The notes beneath the pieces were generated by a model that was not told the DNA's origin, made no database searches, and worked only from the letters and a program-made list of their open reading frames with translations. The translations under genes and the position numbers were made by a program. DNA of 64,000 nt. Source: Chrysemys picta bellii (taxonomy: Eukaryota > Chordata > Testudines > Emydidae). Numbering within the stretch: position 1 is the first letter of the stretch; each line of letters starts with the position of its first letter. This document shows positions 37,546-49,690 of the stretch, piece by piece. The stretch is from NCBI RefSeq assembly GCF_011386835.1, contig NC_088795.1, positions 98,082,434 through 98,146,433 of the forward strand, in the 5' to 3' direction.

Positions 37546-37800
37546 TATCATTCAGGGTGGGAGGGGAAGCAAGAGGGGAAATCCTGAAGACCACCCACCT
37601 TCCCCTAGCCTTCAAAAATCTGTATGAGGTAATTACTTGGCCAAGGTACTGTACTATCAATTAATCTAAGCAGTTTGAACATGTGCTGTATATATTTTTT
37701 CAAAATGATTACCTGGAAAAAGAGCTCCAGTGTGCATCAACACTATGAATTCCTTATTAGTGCTCCTTCCCTCTCCCTTTGCTTTCAAGTATTATACAGG

Positions 37801-38103
37801 GACAGTGCCAGGGGCATGTGCAGAAATTTAACTTTGACACCTTTTGGGGGGGCATGTTCTCTGCTCTCCCCCCCGCCCCCCGCACCATCCGCAAGAGGAT
37901 CTCACTCTTCCCTTCCCCTACCCCCAACCCTAGCAGGAGCTCATTCTTCCTTTCCTCTGCCCTGGCACAGCAGGAGTTTGTGGCCCTCAAGCCAGGAGGA
38001 GCCTACTCTCCTGCCACCCCTCCCCCGCAACCCAGGAGCTGAAGGAGTTCTATGCCCCTAACAATTATTAGGGGGCATGCCCCTCCTTGTGTATGCCCCA
38101 GGG
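37801..38103. repeat. GC-rich repeat with inverted-like ends
   Basis: Left edge CAGTGCCAGGGGCATGTGCA and right edge with TGTGTATGCCCCAGGG are weakly inverted (GGGGCATGTGCA versus GGGGCATACACA). The C-rich interior contains short frames with no recognisable protein. Likely a nonautonomous DNA element. Confidence 0.4.
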
Positions 38104-38159
38104 AACAAGAATTAGTGAGACTTTCATGTTGTTTTTCCAAAATACAGAGCGTGAGTTTA

Positions 38160-38240
38160 TAGAGACGAGGTAGACAAGATAATATCTTGTTTCTCTAATA
38201 TCCTGGGACCGACATGGCTACAACAACACTGCATACAAGA
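38160..38240 (-). repeat. Fold-back repeat fragment
   Basis: Ends with TGGGACCGACATGGCTACAA and CAACACTGCATAC, which I associate with the same repeat family as 17262-17690 in reverse. It contains a short perfect palindrome (ACAAGATAATATCTTGT), suggesting an inversion junction. Confidence 0.4.
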
Positions 38241-39184
38241 GTGAGTTTAATCCATCACACAATAATTGCCCTCCACCCGCCCAATATTGTTCTAAGAAAC
38301 TAAACTGTTTTGGAGTTACCCCTTGTCTTTATTTCCTCCTGTTTTTTATTAGCTGTCTTGCTGCTCAAACACAGAAATGCATTTTAACCACATTGTATAA
38401 AAATGAAAAAAGGTTTTATTAAAACATACTGTTAAAACAGAGTCTCTGCTGCACACCACTGTATTAAGGGAACTGAACACAGAAGAGCATATGCCCAGGA
38501 TTGAGAAAGAGCTGGAGTTTTGTTTAGCATTTTTTAAAAAGTTTCAACTATAAGGACGCAAAAGAAACAGACATTTAAAAATAAAAATCAGCACCACATG
38601 AAACATTTGAAAATGAACAGACTGTCGCCAGCTGGCAGTCTCACACAGCTTCTTGTAAACATAGCTTATATTAATGTGATTATATTATTTCTCTCTTTTC
38701 TTTTACATCTTGTGTTTTCTTTTTCCTGTCAAATGAAGCAAAGTTATCTTTCATTTAAAGCCAATAAATAGCAATGATTGGCCAACACTAATACTATACT
38801 CAGCGCAATGAGAACAAACAGCTACCACAAGCACCATTGCGCTACACAGCCACAGAGTTGACTGCCACCAAGCCCACACTCTATCCATTGCAGCTGCTGT
38901 AGGTGGACCTCAAAAAACGCAAGAAAACTGCCTGTGGGGGCTGAGGGTCTGGTAGTAGCTGTAACGGTTGTACCAAATTCCCAAAAGCAAAATAGTTACA
39001 CCTGCCAAGGACTCATTCCTGCTCAGTTCATGACCTTTGGGAGAAGAGCAACAAATTCCTTTACTCCTTTTAATTTAAACATCTACTTCTTACTTGCCAA
39101 AGAATATGTTTTAATAATCTCTTATGTTCTGGGTTTGATAAACATAAAAAATCTCCCTGCTGCCGCTACATGATACCCAACTCT

Positions 39185-39200
39185 TCCCCCCCCCCCCCCA
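39185..39200. repeat. Poly-C run
   Basis: A C homopolymer of roughly 14-15 nt following TCTT. No associated element seen. Confidence 0.6.
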
Positions 39201-40095
39201 AATTCATAGGTTTACATTTTCATGCCAATGTTAGATAAAATATAGTACAGAGTTCTTTAATGCAAGGTTTCTTTTATCATCATTTTAGAAGCATTTCAAG
39301 TCCAAAAATACATGAAATTATGTGCAAAAAATTGGCTCTGTGCACTGACTTAAGTTCCAGCACATTCCAATTGAAAAACCTACATTATTATTTTTACTTC
39401 CAGCAAATAATAAACACAGAAAGCCTTCATGTTTGGATGTATGAAATTATAGCAATTAGGAAGGGACAACAAAATCAAAACCTTTATGTAGGTCTGTTGC
39501 ACTGTACACAACTTTGAATATATCAAAATAACTATGTTAAGAGAATATTTAAAAGTCTCAGCCTGGTAATGACAAAGTTAGGATTGCATGCATAAGTTTA
39601 ACTCTGTTCATCTTTCACCTAGCCTAAACAGTTATGCTATGTATTGTTGCAGTCTTTACATAATTGCATGCTGCTTCTCAAATACAAAAATAAAATAAGT
39701 GTATATATAGTATATTGCAATTTTCCTCCCATTTTTGTATATTTATGTTCATTTCATTGCCACGATTATCCGGAATATCTCTTACTTAGGTTTTTTTATA
39801 TGGCAAATGTCAGTGGTAAGAAAAGTTTTGACAATTTTGTGAGCATCTCTTGACTGTACATTTCCTTTTCAAACATTAATATAGCTTGCCTCAGGTGCAA
39901 TTCAGGGGATGAAAGAGTTACCCATGAAGCTATGTTAGTTGTCAATTTATATGAGCTATGTAGATCAGCAAACTTTCATTATTACTGTTGACTTAATCTT
40001 TAGAGATTGTGTAAGTAGGTTTTATTGTACACTACTTAGAAAGAAGCCTTCATAGATTAAAACTGGATGACATGCAGAATAGTTTCCAATTACTA

Positions 40096-40404
40096 AGGTC
40101 CTAATCCACAAAGGGTCTTAGGCATTGCCCTAACTTTAGGCACCTAGAAAAATCAGAAGAGCAATACTGAGATCCATAAAGCCTGAGTTAGGCACCTAGA
40201 ATCCCTACACAAAGAATGGGGAGATACAGGAGTCTTAGAATGCGATCCACAAAGCCAGCACACTAGGCAAGGAGCCACCCAAGCCAGATCAGTAACCTCC
40301 AGTTGGATTAAGGGACACAAAGCAGCAGGCCAGTGTGCGGCTGCTAGCAACGGGCCAGTGAGCTGTTTCCCTCTGGAAAGGAATCCAGGAGGGGTGCTAA
40401 TTAA
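40096..40404 (+). repeat. Possible left half of an inverted-end repeat that hosts the nested stack
   Basis: Reads AAGGTCCTAATCCACAAAGG followed by CTTAGGCATTGCC. The right-hand partner at 58570-58674 ends CCTTTGTGGATCAGAGCCT, whose reverse complement matches. If they are one element, everything from 40405 to about 58560 was inserted later. No target duplication was identified, so the pairing is inference. Confidence 0.45.
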
Positions 40405-40785
40405 GGCCTGGTCTACACTACGAGTTTAGGTCGAATTTAGCAGCGTTAAATCGAATTAACCCTGCACCCATCCACACAATGAAGCCATTTACTTCGACAT
40501 AAAGGGCTCTTAAAATTGATTTCTGTACTCCTCCCCGATGAGGGGAGTAGCGCCGAAATTGACATTGCCGGTTCGAATTAGGGTTAGTGTGGCCGCAATT
40601 CAACGGTATTGGCCTCCGGGAGCTATCCCACAGTGCACCATTGTGACTGCTCTGGACAGCAATCTGAACTCGGATGCACTGGCCAGGTAGACAGGAAAAG
40701 CCCCGCGAACTTTTGAATTTCATTTCCTGTTTGCCCACCGTGGAGAGCAAAGGTGACCACGCAGAACTCATCAGCACAGGTAACC

Positions 40786-41326
40786 ATGCAGTCCGAGAAT
40801 CAAAAAAGAGCACCAGCATGAACCGTAGGGGAGGTACTGGATCTGATCGCTATATGGGGAGAGGATTCTGTGCTAGCAGAACTATGTTCCAAAAGACGAA
40901 ATGCCAAAACATTTGAAAAAATCTCCAAGGGCATGATGGAGAGAGGCCACAATAGGGACTCTCATCAGTGCCGCGTGAAAGTTAAGGAGCTCAGACAAGC
41001 GTACCAGAAAACCAAAGAAGCAAACTGAAGGTCCAGGGCAGAGCCACACACATGCCACTTCTACGCTGAGCTGCATGAAATTCTCGGGGGGGCCGCCACC
41101 ACTACACAACCTCTGACCGTGGATTCCAAGGAGGGGGTACTCTCAGCCAAGCCTGAGGATTTTGCGGACGGGGAAGATGAGGAGGAGGAGGAGGACGAGC
41201 TTGCGGAGAGCACACAGCACTCCATTCTCCCCAACAGCCAGGATCTTTTTCTCAGCCTGACTGAAGTACCCTCCCAACCCTCCCAAGGCGGTATCCCAGA
41301 CAATGAAGCCCTGGAAAGGACCTCTG
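40786..41326 (+). pseudogene. Harbinger Myb/SANT-like protein, exon 1, with two stops
   Basis: From ATG at 40786 the frame reads a short basic N-terminus, a TGA (40819-40821, where Trp is expected), then GEVLDLIAIWGEDSVLAEL, KTFEKISKGMMERGHNRDSH and QCRVKVKELRQAYQKTKEAN. This is the trihelix/SANT DNA-binding fold that partners Harbinger transposases. A second TGA (41026-41028) replaces a Gly codon. The C-terminal part is acidic (DGEDEEEEEDELAES). The exon ends before a GTGAGT donor at 41327. In active Harbinger elements this protein binds the transposase and the ends. Confidence 0.85.
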
Positions 41327-41825
41327 GTGAGTGTACGTTTGTAAATATAAAACATGGTTTAAAAGCAAGTGTTTTTTAATGATTAATTTGCCCTGAGGAC
41401 TTGGGATGCATTCTCGGCCAGTACAGCTATTGGAAAAGTCTGTTAACGTGTCTGGGATGGAGTGGAAATCCTCCAGGGACATCTCCATGAAGCTCTCCTG
41501 GAGGTATTCTAAAAGCCTTTGCAGAAGGTTTCTGGTCAGTGCAGCCTTATTCCGTCCTACATGGTAGGACACTTGACCACGCCATGCTAGTAGCAAGTAA
41601 TCTGGTATCATTACATGACAAAGCCTGGCAGCGTATGGTCCCGGTGTTTGCTGGTATTCAAGCAACATCCATTCTTTATCTCTCTGTGTTATCCTCAGGA
41701 GAGTGATATCGTTCGTGGTAACCTGGTTGAAATATGAGAATTTAATTAAGGGGACAGAGGTGGCCGTTCCTACTGGGCTGTTTGCCTGTGGCTGAAAAGA
41801 AATCCTTCCCTGCAGTTAGCCAAGC

Positions 41826-41848
41826 GGGGGGGGGGGGGGGGGGGGGGG
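41826..41848. repeat. Poly-G run (23 nt)
   Basis: An uninterrupted G homopolymer in the intron of the Harbinger Myb-like gene. It may be a sequencing-length artefact or a G-quadruplex-forming tract. Confidence 0.8.
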
Positions 41849-42288
41849 CGGCACTGGCGCTGAGCTTTTCGCGTTTGGCTAGCAGGGATCTTCCCTGATA
41901 CCAGCCATGCGGTGGGGGAAGGGAGGGGTAAAGCAATGATCCCAGAGAATTGGATGGGGGAGGGTTAGTTTGGTTTCTGCTGCTGCACGTTAACACGAAA
42001 ACCGCAGCACTCAACGGACTTTGCTTGGTGTGGGAGAGGAGGGAGCTGCTTTTATGAAGGTTGCAGAAGCCGAAAGACAATGGCTTACCATGGCCGCATG
42101 CAAGCCGAATTCTGTTGCCCGGCCCTGCGTCTGTGATCTCTAACACCAAAGCCGCAGGCACTCTATATTAAGATGCAAAATGCGACCTTGTACCGAAATC
42201 ATGTGCTATGTAATGTGAAAGAGTATAAGCATTGTTCCGTAAAATGTATCTTTTTAAATACTTCTCTCCCTTTTTTCCCCTCCTGCAG

Positions 42289-42797
42289 CTGCAAATTTTT
42301 CAAGCCTCCCTCCTCTGTCCCAAAGGCTATCTCAGATAAGGCGGCAAAAAAACCACACGTGAGACTAAATGTTCTCAGAGATCATGCAATTGACCCGCGA
42401 TGAAAGAGCTCATCTGAATGAGTGGAAGGACACAGTATCAAAGTACAGGAAAGCTGCCAGTGAACTTGAGGACAAGAGGGACCAACGTGAAGAGAGGAGG
42501 GATGCTCAAGATGAGAGGTGGCGGCAGGAAGATCAGAGGAGGCAGGATGCAACGCTGGGGCTACTGCGGGATCAAACGGACATGCTCCGGCGTCTGGTGG
42601 AGCTTCAGGAACTGCAGCAGCATCACAGAGTGCCGCTGCAGCCCCTGTATAACCTCCCTCCCCCCCCAAATTCCATAGCCTCCTCACCCAGACGCCTAAG
42701 AACACGGGGGGTGGGAGGGGCGGAGGCTCCGTGCACCCTGCCACTCCACCCCAGTGGACAGTCCAAGCAAAAGTCTGTCATTATTTTGAACTTTTGA
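42289..42797 (+). pseudogene. Harbinger Myb/SANT-like protein, exon 2
   Basis: A polypyrimidine tract and CAG (to 42288) precede the exon, which joins exon 1 in frame (one base plus two bases). Two stops, TGA and TAA, sit near 42360-42368, consistent with CGA-to-TGA and GAA-to-TAA decay. After these the frame reads MFSEIMQLTRDERAHLNEW, a charged coiled coil (DKRDQREERRDAQDERWRQ) and LLRDQTDMLRRLVELQELQQ, then a Pro-rich end. The coiled coil is probably for oligomerisation or transposase contact. Confidence 0.8.
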
Positions 42798-43038
42798 AGT
42801 GGCCTTTTCCTTCCCTCCTCCCCTCCTCTCAAACCCACCTGGGCTACCTTGTCAGTTCTCTCCCTATGTTTATAATCAATTAATAAAGAATACATTATTT
42901 TTAAATGATAGTGACTTTATTTCCTTTGAAAGCAAGCTGTGATCGAAGGGGGGGAGGGTGGGTTGCTTACAGGGAATGAGTCAATCAAGGTGGCGAGTTT
43001 TCATCAAAGAAAAACAAACAGAACTTTCACACCGTAGC

Positions 43039-44147
43039 CTAGCCAGTCATGAAACTGGTTTTCAAAGCTTCTCTGATGCGCAGCACTTCCTGGTGTGCTC
43101 TTCTAATTGCCCTGGTGTCTGACTGCGCATAATCAGCGGCCAGGCGATTTGCCTCAACCTCCCACCCCGCCATAAAGGTTTCCCCCTTACTCTCACAGAG
43201 ATTGTGGAGCACACAGCAAGCAGCAATAACAATGGGAATATTAGTTTGGCTGAGGTCTGAGTGAGTCAGTAAAGTGCGCCAGCGACCCTTTAAACGTCCA
43301 AATGCACATTCTACCACCATTCTACACTTGCTCAGCCTGTAGTTGAACAGCTCCTAACTACTGTCCAGGCTGCCTGTGTATGGCTTCATGAGCCATGGGG
43401 TAGGCTGAGTCCCCAAGGATAACTATAGGCATGTCAACATCCCCAACGGTTATTTTCTGGTCTGGGAAGTAAATCCCTTGCTGCAGCCATTTAAACAGAT
43501 CAGTGTTCCTGAAGATGCGAGCGTCATGAACCCTTCCCAGCCATCCCACGTTGATGTTGGTGAAACATCCCTTGTGATCCACCAGTGCTTGCAGCACCAT
43601 TGAAAAGTACCCCTTGCGGTTTATGAACTGGCTCCCCTGGTGCTCCGGTGTCGAGATAGGGATATGGGTTCCATCTATCGCCCCACCACAGTTAGGGAAT
43701 CCCATTGCAGCAAAGCCATCTACTATGACCTGCACATTTCCCAGAGTCACTACCTTTGGTAGCAGCAGCTCAGTGATTGCTTTGGCTACTTGCATCACAG
43801 CAGCCCCCACAGTAGATTTGCCCACTCCAAATTGATTCCCGACTGACCGGTAGCTGTCTGGCGTTGCAAGCTTCCACAGGGCTATCGCCACTCGATTCTC
43901 AACTGTGAGGGCTGCTCTCATCTTGGTATTCTTGCGTTTCAGGGCAGGGGAAAGCAAGTCACAAAGTTCCATGAAAGTGCCCTTACGCATGCGAAAGGTA
44001 CGCAGCCACTGGGAATCATCCCAGACCTGCAACACTATGCGGTCCCAACAGTCTGTGCTTGTTTCCTGGGCCCAGAATCAGCGTTCCACGGCTATAACCT
44101 GTCCCATTAACAGCATGATCTCCAAAGAGCTGGGGCCCGCGGTTTGA
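43039..44147 (-). pseudogene. Harbinger DDE transposase, frameshifted
   Basis: The main block (44035 down to 43358) reads RTFRMRKGTFMELCDLLSP, a helix-turn-helix region (NQFGVGKSTVGAAVMQVAKA), the first catalytic block GAIDGTHI and the second WLGRVHDARIF. At about 43400 the frame shifts within the GDSAYP segment. An in-frame TAG (Lys codon expected) follows, and the protein resumes MVVECAFGRLKGRWRTLLTH with the catalytic Glu, ending TSFMTG. Upstream of 44035 there is a TGA in place of Trp. The protein would cut and paste Harbinger DNA at TWA targets. All three catalytic residues are visible, but in different frames. Confidence 0.88.
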
Positions 44148-45089
44148 GAGAATTCTGTGTCCATGTCCATATCCTCATCACTCTCGTCGCCGCGCTGCTG
44201 TCGCCGCCTCCTCCTCGCCTGCTTTTTCAGGTTATGGTTCAGCATAGACTACACGATAATGCACGAGGTGTTTACAATGTTCATGACTGCTGTCTTGAGC
44301 TGAGCGCGCTCCATGCTTGCCGTGTTATGGCGTCTGCACAGGTCACCCAGGAAAAAAGACACGAAACGGTTGTCTGCTGATGCTTTCACGGAGGGAGGGG
44401 GATGATGTACCCAGAACCACCCGCGACAATGTTTTTTGCCCTATCAGGCATTGGGATCTCAACCCAGAATTCCAATGGGCGGGGGAGACTATGGGAACTA
44501 TGGGATAGCTATCGGATAGCTACCCACAGTGCAACACTCCGGAAGGCGACACTAGCCTCGGTACATGGACGTGCACCGCCAAATTAATGTGCTTAGTGTG
44601 GCCGCATGCACTCGACTTTATACAATCTGTTGCCAAAGATCGAATTCTGTAAAATCGGAGTAATCCCGTAGTGTAGACATACCCTAAGAGTGTTAGCAGG
44701 AGGACAGCGTGCTGGGAAGAGTGAGTACCGGTTGCAGACATGAGAGTCCAGTAGCGGGCTGGAAGGCGCACTCAGTACCGCAGGCCTTTAGCGGCCTACT
44801 GAGCCTGGACGAGAACAGTCCAGGCAGACTGAGACACAACAGATCAGTTGTGCAAGTGGCTTGGTGTCACAGTCACACCGGTCTGATCAACCGCGTGACA
44901 AGGAGAGGATAATATCCTGTTCCAACTTTGGGATAGGCACTGACAGAACAGTGACCCTGTTTATGATTCACAGAGTGCTGGCATAAAAGGTGGTGACACT
45001 TGTGAGATATAGGAACTGACTGCAAGCAGCAGTAGTCCTGACAGGAGTTGCAGTACTTCTTTATTACCCACCAGTCAAGCAGACGGGAG

Positions 45090-46990
45090 TGTCTCCTGGT
45101 TTACAAAACCAGCAGTGAGTGGTCTGTGTGCCCCGAAAGAAAATTAAGATTCAGTACGGAGTAAGTCGGGCTTTGAAACAAAAGAAATGAGTAAACTATT
45201 TGGATCCAGTGGATGGGAAGCAAAATAAAGATGAATTGGCAGAGATGATTGAATTATTTGGAAAAGGGAAAACTCTGTGGGTTCCAGGATTGTTTGCGGG
45301 AACTGGTGCTTACCAAACCTTGGGTTTAAATGGAAGGAATTTTTAACAGCTAAGCCTAAGCCTTGTTATAAAACAAAGAAGCAAGCATTAATCTATGGTT
45401 TAGCTTTAGTGGCTAAGGAACTAACTAAGCAATGTGGGATGTTAGAACAAGAGATCTCCCAGTTAAAAAATCCAGGCTAGTGAAAGACTTACAAGCCTAG
45501 AAAGAGCAGAAAGTAAAATAGAAGAGCTGTCTGCTCAAAATTTAAGTCATGTAACACAGTTAGGCAAACTACAGCTTGCACTGCAGAAGACTAACACCCT
45601 CCTTAGCAAAAGGGAAAAGGAGTGTAACACCCTCTGTGTCCCGCATGAGAAATCTCAGGCTGCTATTAGAGAACTAGTTAAAAAGGATAGGCAGCAGCAG
45701 CCTGTGAACCACACTAAGTGCCACCAGCAATTAGAATTGCTAAGAGAGACGTTAAAGAAAGTGCACGGACTTTTAGCTGCCATTGATGGAGATCCACTAA
45801 GAAGTGGGGAAGAGAGCAATAGCTCTGAGTTAGAAGCTGCAGAGGAGGAGCACAATTGTACTGCTGTAAAAAGGTTGCAGGGAGAGAAGGATAACTGCTG
45901 CACCACATCCAGAGCGCCACCTCCTGCTTCTGTAGTGTTACAGTCAGCACCCACCGAGGAGGAAGACAACGCTGACAGGAGAACACAGCAAGGAGTACCT
46001 ATGGCTCCAATAACCACAACTATTGTGAATTATGGATCATCTAAGCCACCTGAGACCTGCCAGGAAATAAAAGCATATACATCAGAACAAGCCAAGGCAA
46101 TGGGATGAACACTTGGCCCCTTAAACAGAGAGGTAGCCATGGATTGGATGGCAAGAGTAAACACCTTACCTGGTATAGGAAGAGACGATGTGGCAGTTTT
46201 ATTAAGAGAGCGTATGCATCATGAGGATTATATGGCACTACCTGTCAACATACAATTTGCAGATATAGATAACTGTATGAAGATGTTCGAAGAAGTATTG
46301 AAGTTTTATTTTCCTCAATGTAACATCATTGGGAAGTTCTTTTCAGAGAAGCAACAGAATATGGAATGGCCAGAAGTATACCTAAGCCTCAAGAAACTGT
46401 TATACTGGATGGCAGGGGTAGTCTCATGTGACACCGGAATTCAAGGAGTCAGTGATCCAAGGTCTGCTCCCCATTCTGTGAATTACCATGGGCACTACTG
46501 ATCCAAACGCAGTTACCTTGAAAGAACTGGAGGACAAGTTAAGAGTCTTACGACATACAGAAGGAAGCTTTTCCCATGCATTAAAAGAAGAAGGTGTTTG
46601 CTGTATCAGTAACATCAGAAAATAAGGGAAAAAGTTCCCAACAAGGAAAAGGACACTGCAACAGCAGCATAGAACCGACAAATTAGGCAACATACAGCCA
46701 AGAAGGAATGAGGAAGAAATATCTTTCAGAAACCAGATATGGACGCGCCTTCTTAAATATGAACCTCAAGAGACCATCGATAGACTACCTACTGAGGAGC
46801 TGCTAAGGATGCTCATAAGACATGAGGATAAAGGAAAACAGGCTGTGAACCAAAAGGCGCAGCTGGAAGAGGCATCGGCTGTATTATGAGGAGATCAAGC
46901 TCCCTTCCCCAAAGACAGCACCTATACAACATGATAAATGGGGAAGGCCCACCACATCGGCAACTTTAAAGGGAGATTTTGGAACATTTA
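45090..46990 (+). pseudogene. Endogenous retrovirus gag-like region, broken
   Basis: Downstream of the Harbinger right end lies a plus-strand stretch of interrupted frames (45277-45480, 45704-46108, 46139-46501 and others). They contain Lys/Glu-rich coiled-coil-like sequence and a segment with a capsid-like helix pattern. Position directly 5' of protease and pol supports gag, but the family is not recognisable by eye. I could not identify a 5' LTR, primer-binding site or promoter; the Harbinger insertion may have separated or replaced them. Confidence 0.55.
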
Positions 46991-47064
46991 ATCAGCACAT
47001 GCTGATAGAAGAGAAATAGCAGCACCAGAATCTATGCTCCAAGGCAGAACCTCGAATAAAACAA

Positions 47065-47289
47065 TTGCCTACTCAAGAACTAAAGGTCCTGGAAGGTTTC
47101 AATGGGCAAGAAATCTTAGTTCCATTTATAAAACCAATAGTCTGTCTAATTGATCAATTCCTTATAACCACATCCTTTGGAATACAGCATCTGGACAATC
47201 AAGGTATATTGGGCATGGATGTGCTGTCCAAAATGAACATCACTGTGGACTTGCCTAACCAAGTGCAGCGCAGGAAGAAGCTAAAATGA
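47065..47289 (+). pseudogene. Endogenous retrovirus protease remnant
   Basis: A short frame carries the C-terminal protease pattern Ile-Leu-Gly-Met-Asp (about 47208-47222) just before the RT frame. The catalytic Asp-Ser/Thr-Gly loop is not intact in this frame. The stop overlaps the start of the RT frame, as in a gag-pro-pol order. Confidence 0.6.
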
Positions 47290-48458
47290 AAGGATGTGAA
47301 TGGATACCTGCATCCCATCGAATAGCCACTGTTAAGGCTCCAGAAGCCTTAACACTGCCCAATTGGGAACCTGAAGTTAAGGAGATTGCTGAAAAGCACA
47401 TTAAGGTGTTTGCACAGGACAAATTGCAATGTGGAAAAATCAATGTCAAGATTAGGGTAGATGGTCCAGACCCTCGTCCCCAACGACAGTATCAATATCG
47501 CGCAGCTGCAGAGCAAGGAATAATTGAAACCATAGCCGCTCTAACTGCACAAGGTGTTCTAACAGAGACTGAAAGCCTTTGCCATGCTCCAATTTGGCCA
47601 ATCATGAAATCAGATAAGAAGACCTGGAGCCTCACTGTGGATTATCGAGAACTTAATCAGGTAACCCCTAGAATGTCACCAGTAGTGGTGAAATATAACA
47701 AAGTGATGGCTGCAATTACTACAGGAGCTCATTGGTTTTCAGTAATAGACCTTGCTAACGCTTTTTTCACCATCCCATTACATTTATGCATATTACAAGT
47801 TTGCATTTGTCGGGTCCCACAAGGATTTCACAACATGCCTTCAATCTGTCATTATCAGGTGTCAAAAATGTGGGAGTCCCTAGAAGATCGAAGTAAAATT
47901 CTCAGTTATGTGGATGATGTATTAATAGCTACAACTACAAAAAGTGGGAACCTGAGAATTTTAGCTATAGTGCTAAACCAAGTCAAAGAAACTGGATTTC
48001 TGGTGAACCCAATTAAAGAACAGCTGGTACAGAGAAAAGTTACCTATTTGGGAATAGAATTGGGCAGTGAAGGAAGAAGACCAGAGCTTCAACAGGTAGC
48101 GCTTATCTGTAAACTACCCGCTCCCCAAGATATTTTGGCTTTAAGATCTTTTTGGGATCTAACTGGTTTTTCAAGAGAATTCATGAAAGACTATGCCAAA
48201 ATAGCACAGCCACTATACGAACTACTTAAAAAAGGAAGGAACTGGGAATGGACTGACAAACATCGTGATGCAGTTGCCAAATTAAAACAGGCACCGATGG
48301 AAGCTCTGGCATTAGCATACCCCAAGCCAGAAGCTTCTTTCCAATTACAGCTGGCAACTACAGCAAAGGGTCTAAGTGCTGTATTGCTACAAGACACAGG
48401 TAGTGGTCCCAGACCAGTAGCTTATGGGTCCAGATATTTAACAGACGTGGAGTAAAGA
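47286..48458 (+). pseudogene. Endogenous retrovirus reverse transcriptase
   Basis: An open frame of about 389 codons with retroviral RT blocks in order: a DYREL block (block 2), an IDLANAFF block containing the first catalytic Asp, a PQGF block, the YVDD box at 47907-47918 with the two catalytic Asp, a YLGIE block, and the start of the connection/RNase H region. It stops at 48455, where relatives continue into RNase H. It would copy retroviral RNA to DNA. LTR class is uncertain; gamma/epsilon-like or ERV-L-like are both possible. Some blocks are altered or shortened, for example the stretch after IPLH. Confidence 0.9.
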
Positions 48459-49690
48459 TTTTCAGCATGTAAAAAGAAGTGTTTGCACTCATATGGGCTC
48501 TAAGGCATTGGGAGTACATCTTTGGGATGTCTCTGGTGGTGTTGAGAACATCACATACTCCCATCAAGTATGTTTTGTCAGGCAAAATCAATGATGGACA
48601 GGTGTCAAACCCCAGATTAGCTGCATGGACCTTGAGTCTGTTAAACCAAGAAGTAAAAGTGGACAAGGTTCATCACTTGTTAGCCATGTCATATGCGCTT
48701 CTCACCCAAGGTGCAGAACACGAATGCCCACTTCCAGAAGAATTACCAGCATTAACAACATCGCCCTTCAAATTAGATATAACCTACCTGGAAGCCAAGA
48801 AGCAAGACCTAGATATTTGGGGTGTAGATGGCAGTGCCTTCATAGAATCATAGAATGTCAGGGTTGGAAGGGACCTCAGGAGATCATCTAGTCCAACCCT
48901 CTGCTCAAAGCAGAACCAATCCCCAGACAGATTTTTGCCCCAGATCCTTAAATGGCCCCCTCAAGGATTGAACTTACAACCCTGGGTTTAGCAGGCCAAT
49001 GCTCAAACCACTGAGCTATCCCTCCCGCGAGATGGACGCCCATGTGCAGGGTACGCTGCTTTACAACTGAAAACTCAAAAGATGCTTCAAGGTACAAGCT
49101 TGTTTGGCACAAGCTGCAGAGGTAATAGCTGTACTTGCAGTCCTGGATGGAGCCATCCATCAAGCCATCTATTTATCTGTTCTGATTCTGAATGGGTAAT
49201 AAGAGACTTTGTCGAGTAGATGCCCATTTGAACTCAAGGAAAAATGACCTCATCAGATGGAAAACCAGTTGCACACTCAAAGTTCCTTTTACATGCATGG
49301 AACGTTGCCAAGAACAGAAATGCGAAAATCAACTTGTATAAAGTAGCTCGTCATCGGAAGAGTCAAGAAGAAGTTTCTCAGCTAAATAACCATGTGGCTA
49401 AAATGGCCAAAGAAGCAGCCTTACTTGGACCGGAACATTGTTGGACTAAGTCTGACAATAAGGCTTACCAAGTCCAGCTGCAGAAAATACCTTTCCACAA
49501 GCAGGTAGATTTAAAAGACCTTCAAGAAGCAAATCCTGAAGTACAAGAGCTAATGGAAAGAAGAGAATGTAAAGGCCAAGAAATCTTCAAGAATAAGGAT
49601 GGAATCACCTTGGCACTCAAGAAAGGCGTAAAGAACATCATTCCTGTAGTTGTAATACCCACATGTTTAAGAAAAGAACTGGTTGAACAG
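48459..49690 (+). pseudogene. Endogenous retrovirus RNase H and 5' integrase-linker remnants
   Basis: Frames at 48479-48853 and 49244-49690 continue pol after the RT stop: tether and RNase H-like sequence, a Gly-Val-Asp-Gly-Ser motif near 48824-48838 (an RNase H active-site-type Asp), then a linker. The RNase H part is split by the SINE at 48842-49031 and by further frame breaks. The frame ends abruptly where the CR1 element starts (about 49690) and continues in the integrase at 56354. Confidence 0.75.
48842..49031 (-). repeat. tRNA-derived SINE with CR1 tail, inserted in retroviral RNase H
   Basis: The CR1-like tail at left (AGAATCATAGAATGTCAGGG and GGGACCTCAGGAGATCATCT) joins the tRNA-like head at right (CTCAAACCACTGAGCTATCC). 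It interrupts pol right after an Asp-Gly-Ser motif; RNase H-like coding resumes at about 49030. This is the clearest of the three copies for the shared SINE/CR1 tail, since a CR1 3' end (56270-56353) is present in the same window. Confidence 0.9.

Larger units (their letters stand above)
40405..44684 (+). mobile_element. Harbinger DNA transposon, full length (4280 bp), inactive
   Basis: Terminal inverted repeats GGCCTGGTCTACACTACG (left) and, on the opposite strand at the right end, GGGTATGTCTACACTACG. A 3-bp target duplication TAA flanks it (40402-40404 and 44685-44687), as expected for Harbinger. It carries the two typical genes: a Myb/SANT-like protein on the plus strand (two exons) and a DDE transposase on the minus strand, converging. 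Both are broken by stops or frameshifts. Its ends are shared by the MITEs at 11842, 23641 and 25594. Confidence 0.93.

Noticed and set aside
41742..42161. 139-codon minus-strand frame within the Harbinger element
   Set aside because: It reads antisense through a poly-G tract and intron of the Myb-like gene; a Pro run from the G homopolymer, no known protein.
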